This document shows positions 51,713 to 60,488 of a stretch of 64,000 bases of DNA, in pieces (position 1 is the first letter of the stretch; each line of letters begins with the position of its first letter). The translations under genes and the position numbers were made by a program. The stretch covers positions 1-64,000 of the forward strand of contig JAISMM010000012.1 in assembly GCA_031276725.1 (NCBI GenBank), read 5' to 3'. The DNA is from Clostridiales bacterium (GTDB lineage: Bacteria > Bacillota > Clostridia > Christensenellales > Pumilibacteraceae). A model generated the notes under the pieces. That model was not told where the DNA came from. It saw only the letters and a list, made by a program, of their open reading frames with translations, and did no database searches.

Positions 51713-54058
51713 TCATTTCCCGCCGTTTCTAAATTTATTCTGCAACGCCCTCAGCTTTTCCTCCAAGCTCAATTCGGGAGCGGGGTCGCGGCGGTCGGCA
51801 AAGCTATTCGCCGCTTGCGGCCGGGGACGGTTCGCGTCGCGGCGGTCTTGATTCGCGCCCTGCGGCCGGCTTTGATTCGGCGCGGCGGCGGGGCCGGGCT
51901 TGCGTTCGCTTTTCATCGACAGATTAATGCGCATCTTGGCGGGGTCGACGCCGATGACGCGCACGCGGACGACCTCGCCCACCTTCAACGCGTCGGACGG
52001 GTGCTTGACAAAATTGTCCGAAATCTCCGAAACGTGGACAAGCCCGTCGTGGTGGACGCCGATATCGACGAACGCGCCGAAGTCTATGACGTTGCGCACC
52101 GTTCCGGTAAGCTCCATACCGACCTTTAAGTCCTTAATGTCCATAAGGTCGGCGCGCAGGACGGGCGGGGGCAGGGCGTCGCGTATATCGCGGCCGGGGC
52201 GCAAAATCTCCTCGGCGATGTCGGCGAGCGTCGGCTCGCCCACGCCGAGCTCCTCCGCCACGTTTTTGAGTCCGCGCTCGGCGAGCCGCGACTTTATGTC
52301 GGCGATTTTGCCCTTTTTAACGTCGTCCCCGGTGTAACCGAATTTTTCTAAAAGCTTCTCCGCCGCTCCGTAAGACTCGGGATGAACCGACGTGTTGTCG
52401 AGTACGTTTTCGCCGTCGGGGATGCGCAAAAAGCCCGCGCACTGCTCGAACGCCTTCGCCCCGAGCTTAGACACCTCTAAAAGCTGTTTGCGGCTCTTGA
52501 ATGGCCGGGCCTTGCGGTACTCGACGATATTTTTTGCGACGGACGAATTTAGCCCCGACACATACGCGAGCAGGCTGTAACTCGCCGTGTTAAGGTCTAC
52601 GCCCACGCTGTTGACGCACGTCTCTACGACGCCGCCCAAAACCTCGGACAGCCTTTTTTGCGGCATATCGTGTTGATACTGCCCGACTCCTATCGACTTG
52701 ACGTCTATCTTTATAAGCTCCGCGAGCGGGTCTTGCAGCCGCCGCGCTATCGAGATCGCGCTCCTTGCGGTCAAGTCTAAATCGGGAAACTCCTCCGCGC
52801 CGAGTTTTGACGCGCTGTAAACCGACGCTCCCGCCTCGTTGACGACGGCGTAACTCACCGGGCGACCGAGCTCCTTTATAAGCTCCGCGACAAAAATTTC
52901 GGACTCCTTGCTCGCGGTGCCGTTGCCGATCGAAATAACGTCGACGTTGTGGTCGGCGATAAGTTTTTTTAGCGCGCGCTTGGCGTCGTCCACCCTGCTT
53001 TGCGGCGGCGTGGGGTAAACGACGGTCGTCGCAAGCACGTTGCCGCTTTGGTCGATGACGGCGATTTTACAGCCCGTACGGTAGGCGGGGTCGAGTCCCA
53101 AAATCACCTTGCCTTTTAGCGGCGGCTGCAATAGGAGCGGTTTAAGGTTGACCTCGAACATTTTGATCGCCTGCTCCGAGGCCGTTTCAAACAGCTCGCC
53201 CCTCACCTCGCGCTCGACGGACGGGAATATAAGACGCGAATAGCCGTCGGCGATAACCTCGTCCATAACGGCGTTAAACGCGCTGTCTTTTTTGAACGCC
53301 GCCGCGATAATCCCAAGCGCCGACGCCTCGTCGGCTTTGAGGGCGGCTTTAAGACACCCCTCCTTTTCGCCCCGGTTGATGGCCAAAATACGGTGCGACG
53401 GAATCGTCTTTACGCGCTCCGAAAATTCCGCGTACATTTCGTAAACGTTCTTTTTTTCGCCGTCCTCGCACTTGGGGTCGGGCTTACACTCGATAGTCCC
53501 CTCGTCGAACAGAAAGCGGCGAAGCGATTTCCTGATCGCCGCGTCGTCCGAAATCCGCTCGGCTATGATATCCTTAGCGCCCGCGAGCGCGTCCGCCGCC
53601 GTTTCGACGCCCTTTTCGGGGTCGGTATACGGCGCGCACAATTCGTCAAAATCGCACTCTTTAAGCTGCTGCGCCATAATAATATCGGCGAGCGGTTCGA
53701 GTCCTCTTTCGATAGCGACCGACGCGCGCGTCTTCTTTTTTTGCTTGTAGGGGCGGTAAATGTCCTCGACCTCGGTAAGAGTTTTAGCCTCGTCGAGCGC
53801 TTTTTCAAGCTCCGCCGTCCACTTGCCCTGCTCCTCGATAGAGTTTTTAACCTCGCTTTTTCGCTCCGACAAATTATTAAGATACGCCAACCTGTCCGCG
53901 AATTCGCGCAAAACCTGATCGTCGCACTCGCCGTGCATCTCCTTGCGGTAACGCGCTATAAACGGTATGGTGTTGCCCTCGTTAATAAGATCCACCACGT
54001 TCGACGCGTATTCGGGCTTTAACGAAAACTCCTCCGCAAGCCGAGCTTTAATATCCAT
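51713..54058 (-). CDS. tex: Tex family transcription accessory protein
   Basis: 781 residues. N-terminal helical region (FIARYRKEMHGECDDQVLREF), YqgF-like nuclease fold (LGLDPAYRTGCKIAVIDQ), helix-hairpin-helix part (VGVDLNTASYSLLAYVSGLN, KNIVEYRKARPFKSRKQLL) and C-terminal S1 domain (GMELTGTVRNVIDFGAFVDIGVHHDGLVHVSEIS). The tail is rich in Arg, Asn and Gln. Binds nucleic acid and influences transcription. Single gene with promoter at 54134-54162. Confidence 0.95.
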   Translation of the reverse strand: MDIKARLAEEFSLKPEYASNVVDLINEGNTIPFIARYRKEMHGECDDQVLREFADRLAYLNNLSERKSEVKNSIEEQGKWTAELEKALDEAKTLTEVEDIYRPYKQKKKTRASVAIERGLEPLADIIMAQQLKECDFDELCAPYTDPEKGVETAADALAGAKDIIAERISDDAAIRKSLRRFLFDEGTIECKPDPKCEDGEKKNVYEMYAEFSERVKTIPSHRILAINRGEKEGCLKAALKADEASALGIIAAAFKKDSAFNAVMDEVIADGYSRLIFPSVEREVRGELFETASEQAIKMFEVNLKPLLLQPPLKGKVILGLDPAYRTGCKIAVIDQSGNVLATTVVYPTPPQSRVDDAKRALKKLIADHNVDVISIGNGTASKESEIFVAELIKELGRPVSYAVVNEAGASVYSASKLGAEEFPDLDLTARSAISIARRLQDPLAELIKIDVKSIGVGQYQHDMPQKRLSEVLGGVVETCVNSVGVDLNTASYSLLAYVSGLNSSVAKNIVEYRKARPFKSRKQLLEVSKLGAKAFEQCAGFLRIPDGENVLDNTSVHPESYGAAEKLLEKFGYTGDDVKKGKIADIKSRLAERGLKNVAEELGVGEPTLADIAEEILRPGRDIRDALPPPVLRADLMDIKDLKVGMELTGTVRNVIDFGAFVDIGVHHDGLVHVSEISDNFVKHPSDALKVGEVVRVRVIGVDPAKMRINLSMKSERKPGPAAAPNQSRPQGANQDRRDANRPRPQAANSFADRRDPAPELSLEEKLRALQNKFRNGGK

Positions 54059-54133
54059 ATTGCACCTCCGGTAAAAACTCTGAAAAAGCCGCGCGCCTTT
54101 TCAATGACTATCGGCAAAAAGCCGACGAACTAT

Positions 54134-54162
54134 ATTGTACCAAATCGCGCCGCAAAAAGCAA
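54134..54162 (-). promoter_or_regulatory. Sigma-A promoter of tex
   Basis: TTGCTT (54162-54157), 17-nt spacer, TACAAT (54139-54134) on minus. Confidence 0.75.
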
Positions 54163-54198
54163 CTCAATAAGCCCGTCTTGCAAGAAATATTTTCGCCC

Positions 54199-54616
54199 GC
54201 AACGAAAATCCGTCAAACGCCGCAACGAAAATCCGTCAAACGCCGCAACGAAAATCCGTCAAACGCCGCAACAAAAATCCGTCAAACACCGCAACGAAAA
54301 TCCGTCAAACGCCGCAACAAAAATACGTCAAACACCGCAACAAAAATACGTCAAACACCGCAACAAAAATACGTCAAACACCGCAACGAAAATCCGTCAA
54401 ACACCGCAACAAAAATCCGTCAAACGCCGCAACGAAAATCCGTCAAACACCGCAACAAAAATACGTCAAACACCGCAACAAAAATCCGTCAAACACCGCA
54501 ACAAAAATCCGTCAAACACCGCAACAAAAATCAGTCAAACACCGCAACAAAAATCCGTCAAACACCGCAACAAAAATCAGTCAAACACCGCAACAAAAAT
54601 CCGTCAAACACCGCAA
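54199..54616. repeat. 23-bp tandem repeat array, 18 units without indels
   Basis: GTCAAAC starts at 54212 and then every 23 nt exactly up to 54603. The unit is close to GTCAAACRCCGCAACRAAAAT plus two bases, with a few recurring base variants (ACG/CCG/CAG before TC). There are no spacers, so it is not CRISPR. Frames across it are open on plus, but the period is not a multiple of three and their Lys/Asn-rich products are repeat artefacts. The array ends 6 nt before the -35 box of the DUF4143 gene. Confidence 0.95.
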
Positions 54617-54621
54617 TGCGC

Positions 54622-54649
54622 TTGACATTCGTCGAAATATATGTATAAT
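54622..54649 (+). promoter_or_regulatory. Sigma-A promoter of the DUF4143 ATPase
   Basis: TTGACA (54622-54627), 16-nt spacer, TATAAT (54644-54649). Confidence 0.88.
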
Positions 54650-54683
54650 TATAAGTGAACCCGAACCTAAAAGGAGGTTTTTT

Positions 54684-55955
54684 ATGACCGCGGAAAAAAA
54701 TTACTTGCCACGGTTCGCCGACGGAATCCTTAAAGAAATGCTGCAAACCTTTAAGGCGGTTTTTATCGCGGGGCCCAAATGGTGCGGCAAAACCTCGACC
54801 GCAAGACGGCAGGCAAAAAGCACGCTCTATATGCAAGACCCCGACACCGTTAAAACGAATCTGCAAACCGCCGACACCAAGCCGTCGCTGTTGCTGCAAG
54901 GGGCGAAGCCGCGCCTGCTCGACGAATGGCAGGCGGCGCCCGTGCTGTGGGACGCCGTCCGTTTTGCCGCCGACAAAAGCGCTAAGCGCGGCCAATATAT
55001 ATTGACGGGGTCGGCGGTAGTCAAGGACGGCGCGACTATGCACACCGGCACCGGCCGCATCGCCCGAATGGTTATGCGCCCTATGTCGCTGTTCGAGTCG
55101 AAGGAATCGAACGGCGGCGTTTCGCTTAAAGCTCTGTTCGGGGCCCCCCGCGACGTCGAGGGCGTTTCGGAGCTTAGCATAGAACGGCTCGCGTTCGTAA
55201 CCGCGCGCGGCGGCTGGCCCGACGCGGTAACGCTTAAAGGCGAGCGGGCGTTAAGACAGGTTTACGACTACGTCGAGGCCACGATCAACTCCGACATATC
55301 AAAAATCGACGACGTCCGGCGCGACCCCGTGCGCGTCCGCGCTCTTATGCGGAGCATTTCGCGGAACGTGTCGACGCAAGCGACGCTCGCCACTATCCGC
55401 AGCGATTTGAGCGGCGGCGATGAATATTTGTCCGAAAACACCGTTTTGAACTATATAAACGCGCTCTCAAAGCTCTATGTCGTCGAGGATTTGCCCGCGT
55501 GGAACCCCTCCGTGCGTTCAAAAACCGCCGTGCGCACCTCGCCCACGCGCCACTTTGTCGACCCGTCCGTCGCCGCCGCCGTCCTGCGCATAAGCCCCGA
55601 CGGACTCTTAAAGGACTTTAACACCTTCGGGCTGTTGTTCGAATCGCTCTGCGTGCGCGACATAAGAATCTACGCCGAAACGCTCGACGGCGAGGTGTTC
55701 CATTACCGCGACAGATACGGACTCGAAGCCGACGCGGTAATTCAATTAAAGGACGGACGTTGGGGCGCGGTCGAGGTCAAAATGGGCGCGTCCGAGGTTG
55801 AAAAGGGCGCCGCCAATTTGCTGAAACTCAAAAACACGGTCAATACCGACAAGATGAACGAGCCGTCGTTCCTTATGATTTTGACGGCGGGAAGCTACGC
55901 CTACCGCCGCCCCGACGGCGTGTATATTGTGCCGCTCGGCTGTTTAACCGCGTAA
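54684..55955 (+). CDS. AAA_14/DUF4143 ATPase
   Basis: 423 residues. Walker A GPKWCGKTSTARR (about 31-43), Walker B region PRLLDEWQ, arginine-rich GTGRIARMVMRPMSLFES, then the DUF4143 C-terminal domain with LYVVEDLPAWNPSVRSK and GLLFESLCVRDIRIYAE...YGLEADAVI, a nuclease-like fold. Such stand-alone ATPases are common and mobile in gut Firmicutes; function is unknown. Ribosome-binding site AAAGGAGG. Sits right after the 23-bp array. Confidence 0.92.
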   Translation: MTAEKNYLPRFADGILKEMLQTFKAVFIAGPKWCGKTSTARRQAKSTLYMQDPDTVKTNLQTADTKPSLLLQGAKPRLLDEWQAAPVLWDAVRFAADKSAKRGQYILTGSAVVKDGATMHTGTGRIARMVMRPMSLFESKESNGGVSLKALFGAPRDVEGVSELSIERLAFVTARGGWPDAVTLKGERALRQVYDYVEATINSDISKIDDVRRDPVRVRALMRSISRNVSTQATLATIRSDLSGGDEYLSENTVLNYINALSKLYVVEDLPAWNPSVRSKTAVRTSPTRHFVDPSVAAAVLRISPDGLLKDFNTFGLLFESLCVRDIRIYAETLDGEVFHYRDRYGLEADAVIQLKDGRWGAVEVKMGASEVEKGAANLLKLKNTVNTDKMNEPSFLMILTAGSYAYRRPDGVYIVPLGCLTA

Positions 55956-55970
55956 CACGCCGTTTCTATC

Positions 55971-55997
55971 ATACTTTGACCCGCCCGGGCATAAAAT
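55971..55997 (+). promoter_or_regulatory. Sigma-E-like promoter of yabP
   Basis: TCATACT around 55969-55975 and CATAAAAT at 55990-55997: ATA, 16 nt, CATAnnnT, the same geometry as the spoIIID promoter. The yabP ATG begins 6 nt after the -10 element. Confidence 0.65.
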
Positions 55998-56002
55998 AGC
56001 GT

Positions 56003-56269
56003 ATGGAAAAGACCGTCGAAAAGAAGCCGCATTCGATAACGCTGGACAACCGCTCGCGGGCGCACCTTACGGGCATAACTAAGGTCGTGGCGTCGTCCGA
56101 ACGCGCTCTGACGCTCGAAACGGGCGCGGGCGGGCTGACGTTTTACGGCAGCGGCTTAAAGATAAACAAGTTCGACGCCGATTCGGGCGCGATGACGTTC
56201 GAGGGCGCGGTGGATAAGCTGGAATACTCCGGCGTAAAAATACCGCTCCTTAAAAAGCTGTTCAAATGA
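56003..56269 (+). CDS. yabP: Sporulation protein YabP
   Basis: 88 residues. HSITLDNRSRAHLTGITKVVASSERALTLETGAGGLTFYGSGLKI is the YabP/YqfC family core. YabP is needed for spore development, under mother-cell control in Bacillus. No Shine-Dalgarno is seen and the predicted transcript would start at or next to the ATG. It overlaps yabQ by 4 nt (ATGA). Confidence 0.92.
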   Translation: MEKTVEKKPHSITLDNRSRAHLTGITKVVASSERALTLETGAGGLTFYGSGLKINKFDADSGAMTFEGAVDKLEYSGVKIPLLKKLFK

Positions 56270-56523
56270 TCCTTCAACCCCTGTTGTTCTTTTTGTCGGC
56301 CGCCGCGTTGGGGGGATTTTTGCGCGTCCCCTACTTTTTGCAGCGCGCGCTCGCCAAAAAAACCGCGCTCCCGCCCGTAACTATAATACTCGACTTTTTG
56401 TGGTGCCTTTTAGCGTTTGGCTCGCTGTTCCTGTTCACCTTTTTTGTAACGGGCGGCGAATTCCGCTTATTCATTATCTGCGGAATTTTAGCGGGATTTT
56501 TTACCGTATCTATTTGGCTGTGA
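56266..56523 (+). CDS. yabQ: Sporulation membrane protein YabQ-like
   Basis: 85 residues with three hydrophobic helices (about 4-22, 38-58, 64-84). QPLLFFLSAAALGGFLRVPYF and DFLWCLLAFGSLFLF fit YabQ, a membrane protein of spore cortex formation normally encoded just after yabP. It is short but within the range of clostridial members. Confidence 0.82.
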   Translation: MILQPLLFFLSAAALGGFLRVPYFLQRALAKKTALPPVTIILDFLWCLLAFGSLFLFTFFVTGGEFRLFIICGILAGFFTVSIWL

Positions 56524-56530
56524 ACGGTTT

Positions 56531-57553
56531 TTAATACGCCTCCGCAAGCTCGGCGGCGGTATACTTTGCGTTCCCGCCTTTACGCGTCAAAATAGCTTTT
56601 TCGGACGCTCTTTCGGGCGTCAAAACGGCGGGTATAAGTCCCTTGATAGGTATCATCGCCTTAACGTCCGCAAGCGCAACGGCGTCGCCGAAAGCGAGCG
56701 CGTAGCGGCCCGACCCGGCGGGTTGCGTTACTATGTATTGACCCGCCAAAATTTTTACGTTTCTGTTCGACGACCAAAGCGCGTAAGCCGCTTCGGCGTC
56801 GTTTCGGTTTTCGATATACGCGTATTCCAGAACCGCTTTCGACGCGGTGTCCGCGATATACACGCCGTACGTGCTGTCCGAATATACGCTTACCCTATCC
56901 AAAACGGCGGCGGCCTTTTGCGCGATAAACAACGCGCCGTCGCCGCCCGCGCCCACCGGCGCAAGGTTTGTAACGCCGTTTTTGTTTAGGTCGACAATCT
57001 TCAAATTATGAATATCGACGGTAACGTTTTCGCCCACGATTTGAACCGCGCCGTAAATTTCGTTGCCGTTGCCTAAAATCGTAACGCTTCTTTCAATGGA
57101 AAGCGGTTCGCTTAAAACAATGTCGCTCTCGATTGAAATCATATCGAGGCTCGAATAATGAACCGCGACTATAAGCTCCTGATAGTCGTCGACGCGGTAT
57201 ATAAGGTTATCGTACACGGGCGCGTCGCCCGTGTCGCCTTTCTCGCCTTGTGCGCCCGGCGCTCCGGCGTCGCCCTTCGGGCCTTGCGCGCCCGACTCTC
57301 CGGTATCGCCCTTCGGGCCTTGTGCGCCGGACTCTCCGGTATCGCCTTTGTCGCCCTTATCGCCCTTTAACGAGGCAAGCCACTCGTCGAGAGTTCCGTC
57401 AAAACCGTTATCGACGGCAAGCTCGTAAGCCGACTTTCCGTCCGCGCCCGACGTAGACAAAGCGTCCTCGCACCCGGAAAAAGCGAACACCGCCGACAGA
57501 CAAATCGCCATCCACAGTACGACCGACGTTTTTTGCAAACCTTTCTTGAACAT
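56531..57553 (-). CDS. Collagen-like lipoprotein with beta-helix domain
   Basis: 340 residues from the ATG at 57553 (AAGGAGGAT upstream); a longer frame upstream reads through repeats and lacks support. Lipobox FSGC (Cys28). GKSAYELAVDNGFDGTLDEWLASLKG precedes 16 uninterrupted Gly-X-Y triplets (about 64-111, GDKGDKGDTGESGAQGPKG...), a pattern common in bacterial collagen-like proteins. The rest (about 125-300) looks like a right-handed parallel beta helix. Surface-exposed; role unknown. A G9 tract lies in its promoter. Confidence 0.88.
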   Translation of the reverse strand: MFKKGLQKTSVVLWMAICLSAVFAFSGCEDALSTSGADGKSAYELAVDNGFDGTLDEWLASLKGDKGDKGDTGESGAQGPKGDTGESGAQGPKGDAGAPGAQGEKGDTGDAPVYDNLIYRVDDYQELIVAVHYSSLDMISIESDIVLSEPLSIERSVTILGNGNEIYGAVQIVGENVTVDIHNLKIVDLNKNGVTNLAPVGAGGDGALFIAQKAAAVLDRVSVYSDSTYGVYIADTASKAVLEYAYIENRNDAEAAYALWSSNRNVKILAGQYIVTQPAGSGRYALAFGDAVALADVKAMIPIKGLIPAVLTPERASEKAILTRKGGNAKYTAAELAEAY

Positions 57554-57602
57554 TGTTGATCCTCCTTGCTCGGTTGTTAACCGATATAATTTTAATAAGC
57601 TA

Positions 57603-57630
57603 ATTCTACCCCCCCCCGCCGTTTTGTCAA
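57603..57630 (-). promoter_or_regulatory. Promoter of the collagen-like lipoprotein with G9 in the spacer
   Basis: TTGACA (57630-57625), 16-nt spacer, TAGAAT (57608-57603) on minus. The spacer contains nine consecutive G (57617-57609). Slippage by one G would give the optimal 17-nt spacing. Confidence 0.8.
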
Positions 57631-57704
57631 GCGTTTTGACCTGCTTTTTGGAAAATTGTTGAAATTTTTTTGTAAATTTTTTGCATACTTTTCGTAAATT
57701 TTTC

Positions 57705-57775
57705 TGCCGCCACTCGTACCGCCGCTCGTACCGCCGCCCATACCGCCGCTCATACCGCCGCTCGTAATTTTTTCC
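57705..57775. repeat. 12-bp degenerate tandem repeat
   Basis: TACCGCCGCTCG and variants recur about five to six times upstream of the collagen-like gene's promoter. Confidence 0.7.
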
Positions 57776-57996
57776 GCTACTTGTAATTATTTTGACGCTA
57801 CTCATAAGTTTTTACCGCCGCGCACATTTTTTTGCGACTGCGTTTCCCCGATTTTTTCATCTTTTGCTTTTGATTTTCTTTTTACCGCCGAGCAAAAAAG
57901 CGAACAAACATAGTATTTAAGGCGTAACAAAAAAAGACGCGATATTCGCGTCCTTTTTTTGAATACACATTTTTTAAGCGGTTATCGTTTATAGCC
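57776..57996. other. AT-rich intergenic DNA
   Basis: AT-rich stretch between the 12-bp repeats and the inverted-repeat elements. No gene seen. Confidence 0.4.
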
Positions 57997-57997
57997 G

Positions 57998-58180
57998 AAC
58001 CACCCCGTCGGCGTTCGCCGCCACCCCTCCATAGAGGGGAATTCAAGAAACACGCCGAGAGTGGCAGGCGGGCTGTTAAAAAAAAGATTATTAAACGGCA
58101 AAAGCTATTAACAACCGCGCTCGGTATATCCCCCAAATTCCCCTCTATGGAGGGGTGCCGCGTTAGCGGCGGGGTGGTTC
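57998..58180. mobile_element. MITE-like inverted-repeat element, copy 1
   Basis: Left arm ACCACCCCGTCGGCGTTCGC continuing to ...ATAGAGGGGAATTC. The right arm starts AATTCCCCTCTATGGAGGGG and ends GGCGGGGTGGTTC, an imperfect inverse of about 45 bp. The centre is non-coding. It is the reference copy for arms found at 516-562, 22094-22229 and 45520-45571. Confidence 0.75.
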
Positions 58181-58275
58181 AACTATTTGGCGTGGTTCGT
58201 CTATTTGGTAATGAGCGCTTAAAAATTATTTTGCTCAAAAAACAACTTTTTTTAAACTGTCAATCTTAATAATTG

Positions 58276-58458
58276 AACCACCCCGTCGGCGTTCGCCGCC
58301 ACCCCTCCATAGAGGGGAATTCAAGAAACACGCCGAGAGTGGCAGGCGGGCTGTTAAAAAAAAGATTATTAAACGGCAAAAGCTACTAACAGCCGCGCTC
58401 GGTATATCCCCCAAATTCCCCTCTATGGAGGGGTGCCGCGTTAGCGGCGGGGTGGTTC
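58276..58458. mobile_element. MITE-like inverted-repeat element, copy 2
   Basis: Almost identical to copy 1, 278 bp further on. The sequence after each copy (AATTATTTTGCTCAAAAAA ... CTGTCAATCTTAA) is also repeated, so a composite unit of 260-280 bp was amplified. Confidence 0.75.
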
Positions 58459-58535
58459 GTCCATTGGGTAATGAGTGCTTAAAAATTATTTTGCTCAAAA
58501 AAACAGCTTTTTTGAACTGTCAATCTTAACAATTG

Positions 58536-58640
58536 AACCACCCCGTCGGCGTTCGCCGCCACCCCTCCATAGAGGGGAATTCAAGAGACACGCCGAGAGT
58601 GGCAGGCGGGCTGTTAAAAAAAGATTATTAAACGGCAAAA
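58536..58640. mobile_element. Truncated third copy of the element
   Basis: Left arm and about half the centre match copies 1 and 2; homology stops near 58640, before the right arm. Confidence 0.7.
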
Positions 58641-58707
58641 GGTCTACCCTGTGTTTACGGCAAAAAGACGCGTCTTAAACCCGCCTAAACTTGCAAAGAG
58701 TTTTCTA

Positions 58708-59256
58708 CTAGTAATTTGTTTTTTTCTGCTCGAAGTACGCTCCCGGATGCTCGCAAACGGGGCAAACGGCGGGGGCGGCGGCACCGTAATGGAGATGACC
58801 GCAGTTGCGGCAATACCAAACGACGGCCTCGGACTTTTTGAACACGGAGCCGTTATTGAGGTTGTCGAGGAGTTTTAGATAGCGTTCCTCGTGCGATTTT
58901 TCGATAGCGCCGACCGCCTTAAAAAGCCGCGCGACCTCGGCAAAGCCTTCGGCTTCGGCGTCCTTAGCAAAGCGGGCATACATATCCGTCCACTCGAAAT
59001 TCTCGCCCGCCGCGCCGTCTTTTAGATTGGTCGCGGTGTCGGCCACGCCGTCGTGAAGCAGCTTGATCCAAATTTTGGCGTGCTCCTTTTCGTTAAGCGC
59101 GGTTTCGGCAAAAAACTCGCCGATCTGCTCGTAGCCGTCCTTTTTCGCCTTGCTCGAATAGTAGTCGTACTTGTTGCGCGCCATACTCTCGCCCGCGAAC
59201 GCCTCCATAAGATTCGCCTCGGTCTTTGTTCCCTTCAACGGTTTTGTCAGTTTCAT
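58708..59256 (-). CDS. rbr: Rubrerythrin
   Basis: Peroxide-reducing diiron protein of anaerobes. 182 residues. N-terminal ferritin-like domain with the Glu/His ligands ([58 protein letters not shown]). C-terminal rubredoxin-like domain with two CxxC pairs, YCRNCGHLH and [20 protein letters not shown] precedes the ATG. Confidence 0.96.
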   Translation of the reverse strand: MKLTKPLKGTKTEANLMEAFAGESMARNKYDYYSSKAKKDGYEQIGEFFAETALNEKEHAKIWIKLLHDGVADTATNLKDGAAGENFEWTDMYARFAKDAEAEGFAEVARLFKAVGAIEKSHEERYLKLLDNLNNGSVFKKSEAVVWYCRNCGHLHYGAAAPAVCPVCEHPGAYFEQKKTNY

Positions 59257-59379
59257 TTTTATATCTCCTTTTAATTTGTTGTTGAATTTTTAGTCAAAAT
59301 TATTTGCCCGCTGTCCGGCGCGGTCGCGGCATGCGTTCAGACGGACGACGGTCGGACAATCAACCGCCCCGCCCCGCTT

Positions 59380-59475
59380 GTCCGGAGTTTTCCCCCGAGG
59401 GGAATTTTTTGATTTGGCGCAAAGCGGGCAAAGAGGGACGTTCGGGCGGGCGGCACGCGCCCCGCGCCCTATTCC
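59380..59475. repeat. Fragments of dispersed repeat arms
   Basis: CCCCGAGGGGAATTTT near 59393 belongs to the 57998-type family. GCGGGCAAAGAGGGACGTTC (59426) matches the left arm of the 26790-type family. The ROK gene's TAG (59471-59469) sits at the far end. Confidence 0.5.
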
Positions 59476-60404
59476 ATCACTAAACACGCCGCCCCTATAA
59501 CCCCCGCGTCGCCGCCGAGACGGGCCGTGATTATATCGGTGGCGAGCGATTCGCTACCGCCGAAGCGGTGCTTTGCCACGTATTCGCGCACGGGATTCAA
59601 CAGCGCGTCGCCCTGAGCGCACACGCCGCCGCCCAAGATTATCGCCTGCGAGCGGAATATGTTGATAATGTTTATAATGCCCTCCGCAAGGCTTTTGGCG
59701 TATGCCGCGACGACGCGCTTGGCGGCTTCGTCGCCCCTCTTTGCTGCGGCGAAGCTGGTTCTGCCGTCGACCTTGTTGAGGTCGTTACCGCACTCCTCCC
59801 ACATAAGGCTGTTCTTTGCGATCTGCATAGCCGACAGAGTGTCGCGCACAAGCGCGGTGGCGGACGCGTAAGCCTCTAAACAGCCGCGCCTGCCGCAGCC
59901 GCACGGCTCGCCGTCCTCGCGGATGACCATATGACCGATCTCCGCGCCCATCGAACGGTAGCCCTCGAACAGCCTGCCGCCCGCGACTATGCCGCTGCCC
60001 ACGCCCGTGCCGAGCGTCAGCATAACGACGTCGCTGTAATCGCGCCCCGCGCCGAATTTGGCCTCGCCGAGCGCCGCGACGTTGGCGTCGTTGCCGACCT
60101 TTACGGTCTTACCGAGAGCGCCCGATATGTATTTGGCGAGCGGAACGTCCTTCCAAAAAAGGTTGGGCGAATACTCGACGACGCCGTTCGCGCTGTCGAT
60201 AGCCCCGGGACTGCCCACGCCGACGGCGGCGTAACCGGCGCCCGCCGTAAGCCGGTTTATCTGCGCGACGATGTCGTCCATAACCCTTTCCCACTTCCTT
60301 GTCGCCAAGGTGGGGACGCTGGACTTTTTGACGATTCCGCCGTTTTCGTCGACGAGCCCCGCCTTGATAAACGTGCCGCCGATGTCGATTCCCACATAAT
60401 TCAT
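59469..60404 (-). CDS. ROK family sugar kinase (glucokinase-like)
   Basis: 311 residues. ATP site DIGGTFIKAGLVDENG, catalytic Asp in VKVGNDANVAALGEAKFG, ROK zinc motif CGCGRRGCLEAYAS (about 175-188), and second phosphate loop INIFRSQAIILGGGV. Probably phosphorylates glucose or a related hexose; a repressor role is unlikely because no helix-turn-helix domain is present. Confidence 0.92.
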   Translation of the reverse strand: MNYVGIDIGGTFIKAGLVDENGGIVKKSSVPTLATRKWERVMDDIVAQINRLTAGAGYAAVGVGSPGAIDSANGVVEYSPNLFWKDVPLAKYISGALGKTVKVGNDANVAALGEAKFGAGRDYSDVVMLTLGTGVGSGIVAGGRLFEGYRSMGAEIGHMVIREDGEPCGCGRRGCLEAYASATALVRDTLSAMQIAKNSLMWEECGNDLNKVDGRTSFAAAKRGDEAAKRVVAAYAKSLAEGIINIINIFRSQAIILGGGVCAQGDALLNPVREYVAKHRFGGSESLATDIITARLGGDAGVIGAACLVME

Positions 60405-60488
60405 AGGTCTACTCTCCCGTTAAAAAATTTTGCCGCGCCGCCGGCTCCGCGCGGTGAACGCGCCGACGGAATTTGCGCTAAGCGCCCG

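Noticed and set aside
54104-54648. Two overlapping Lys/Asn-rich reading frames over the 23-bp array, or a CRISPR array
   Set aside because: The period of 23 keeps all frames open by repetition; no ribosome-binding site or domain. Units are contiguous without spacers, so it is not CRISPR.
56531-57805. 424-residue form of the collagen-like protein
   Set aside because: The extra N-terminus is translated 12-bp repeat and promoter sequence; the signal peptide begins at 57553.
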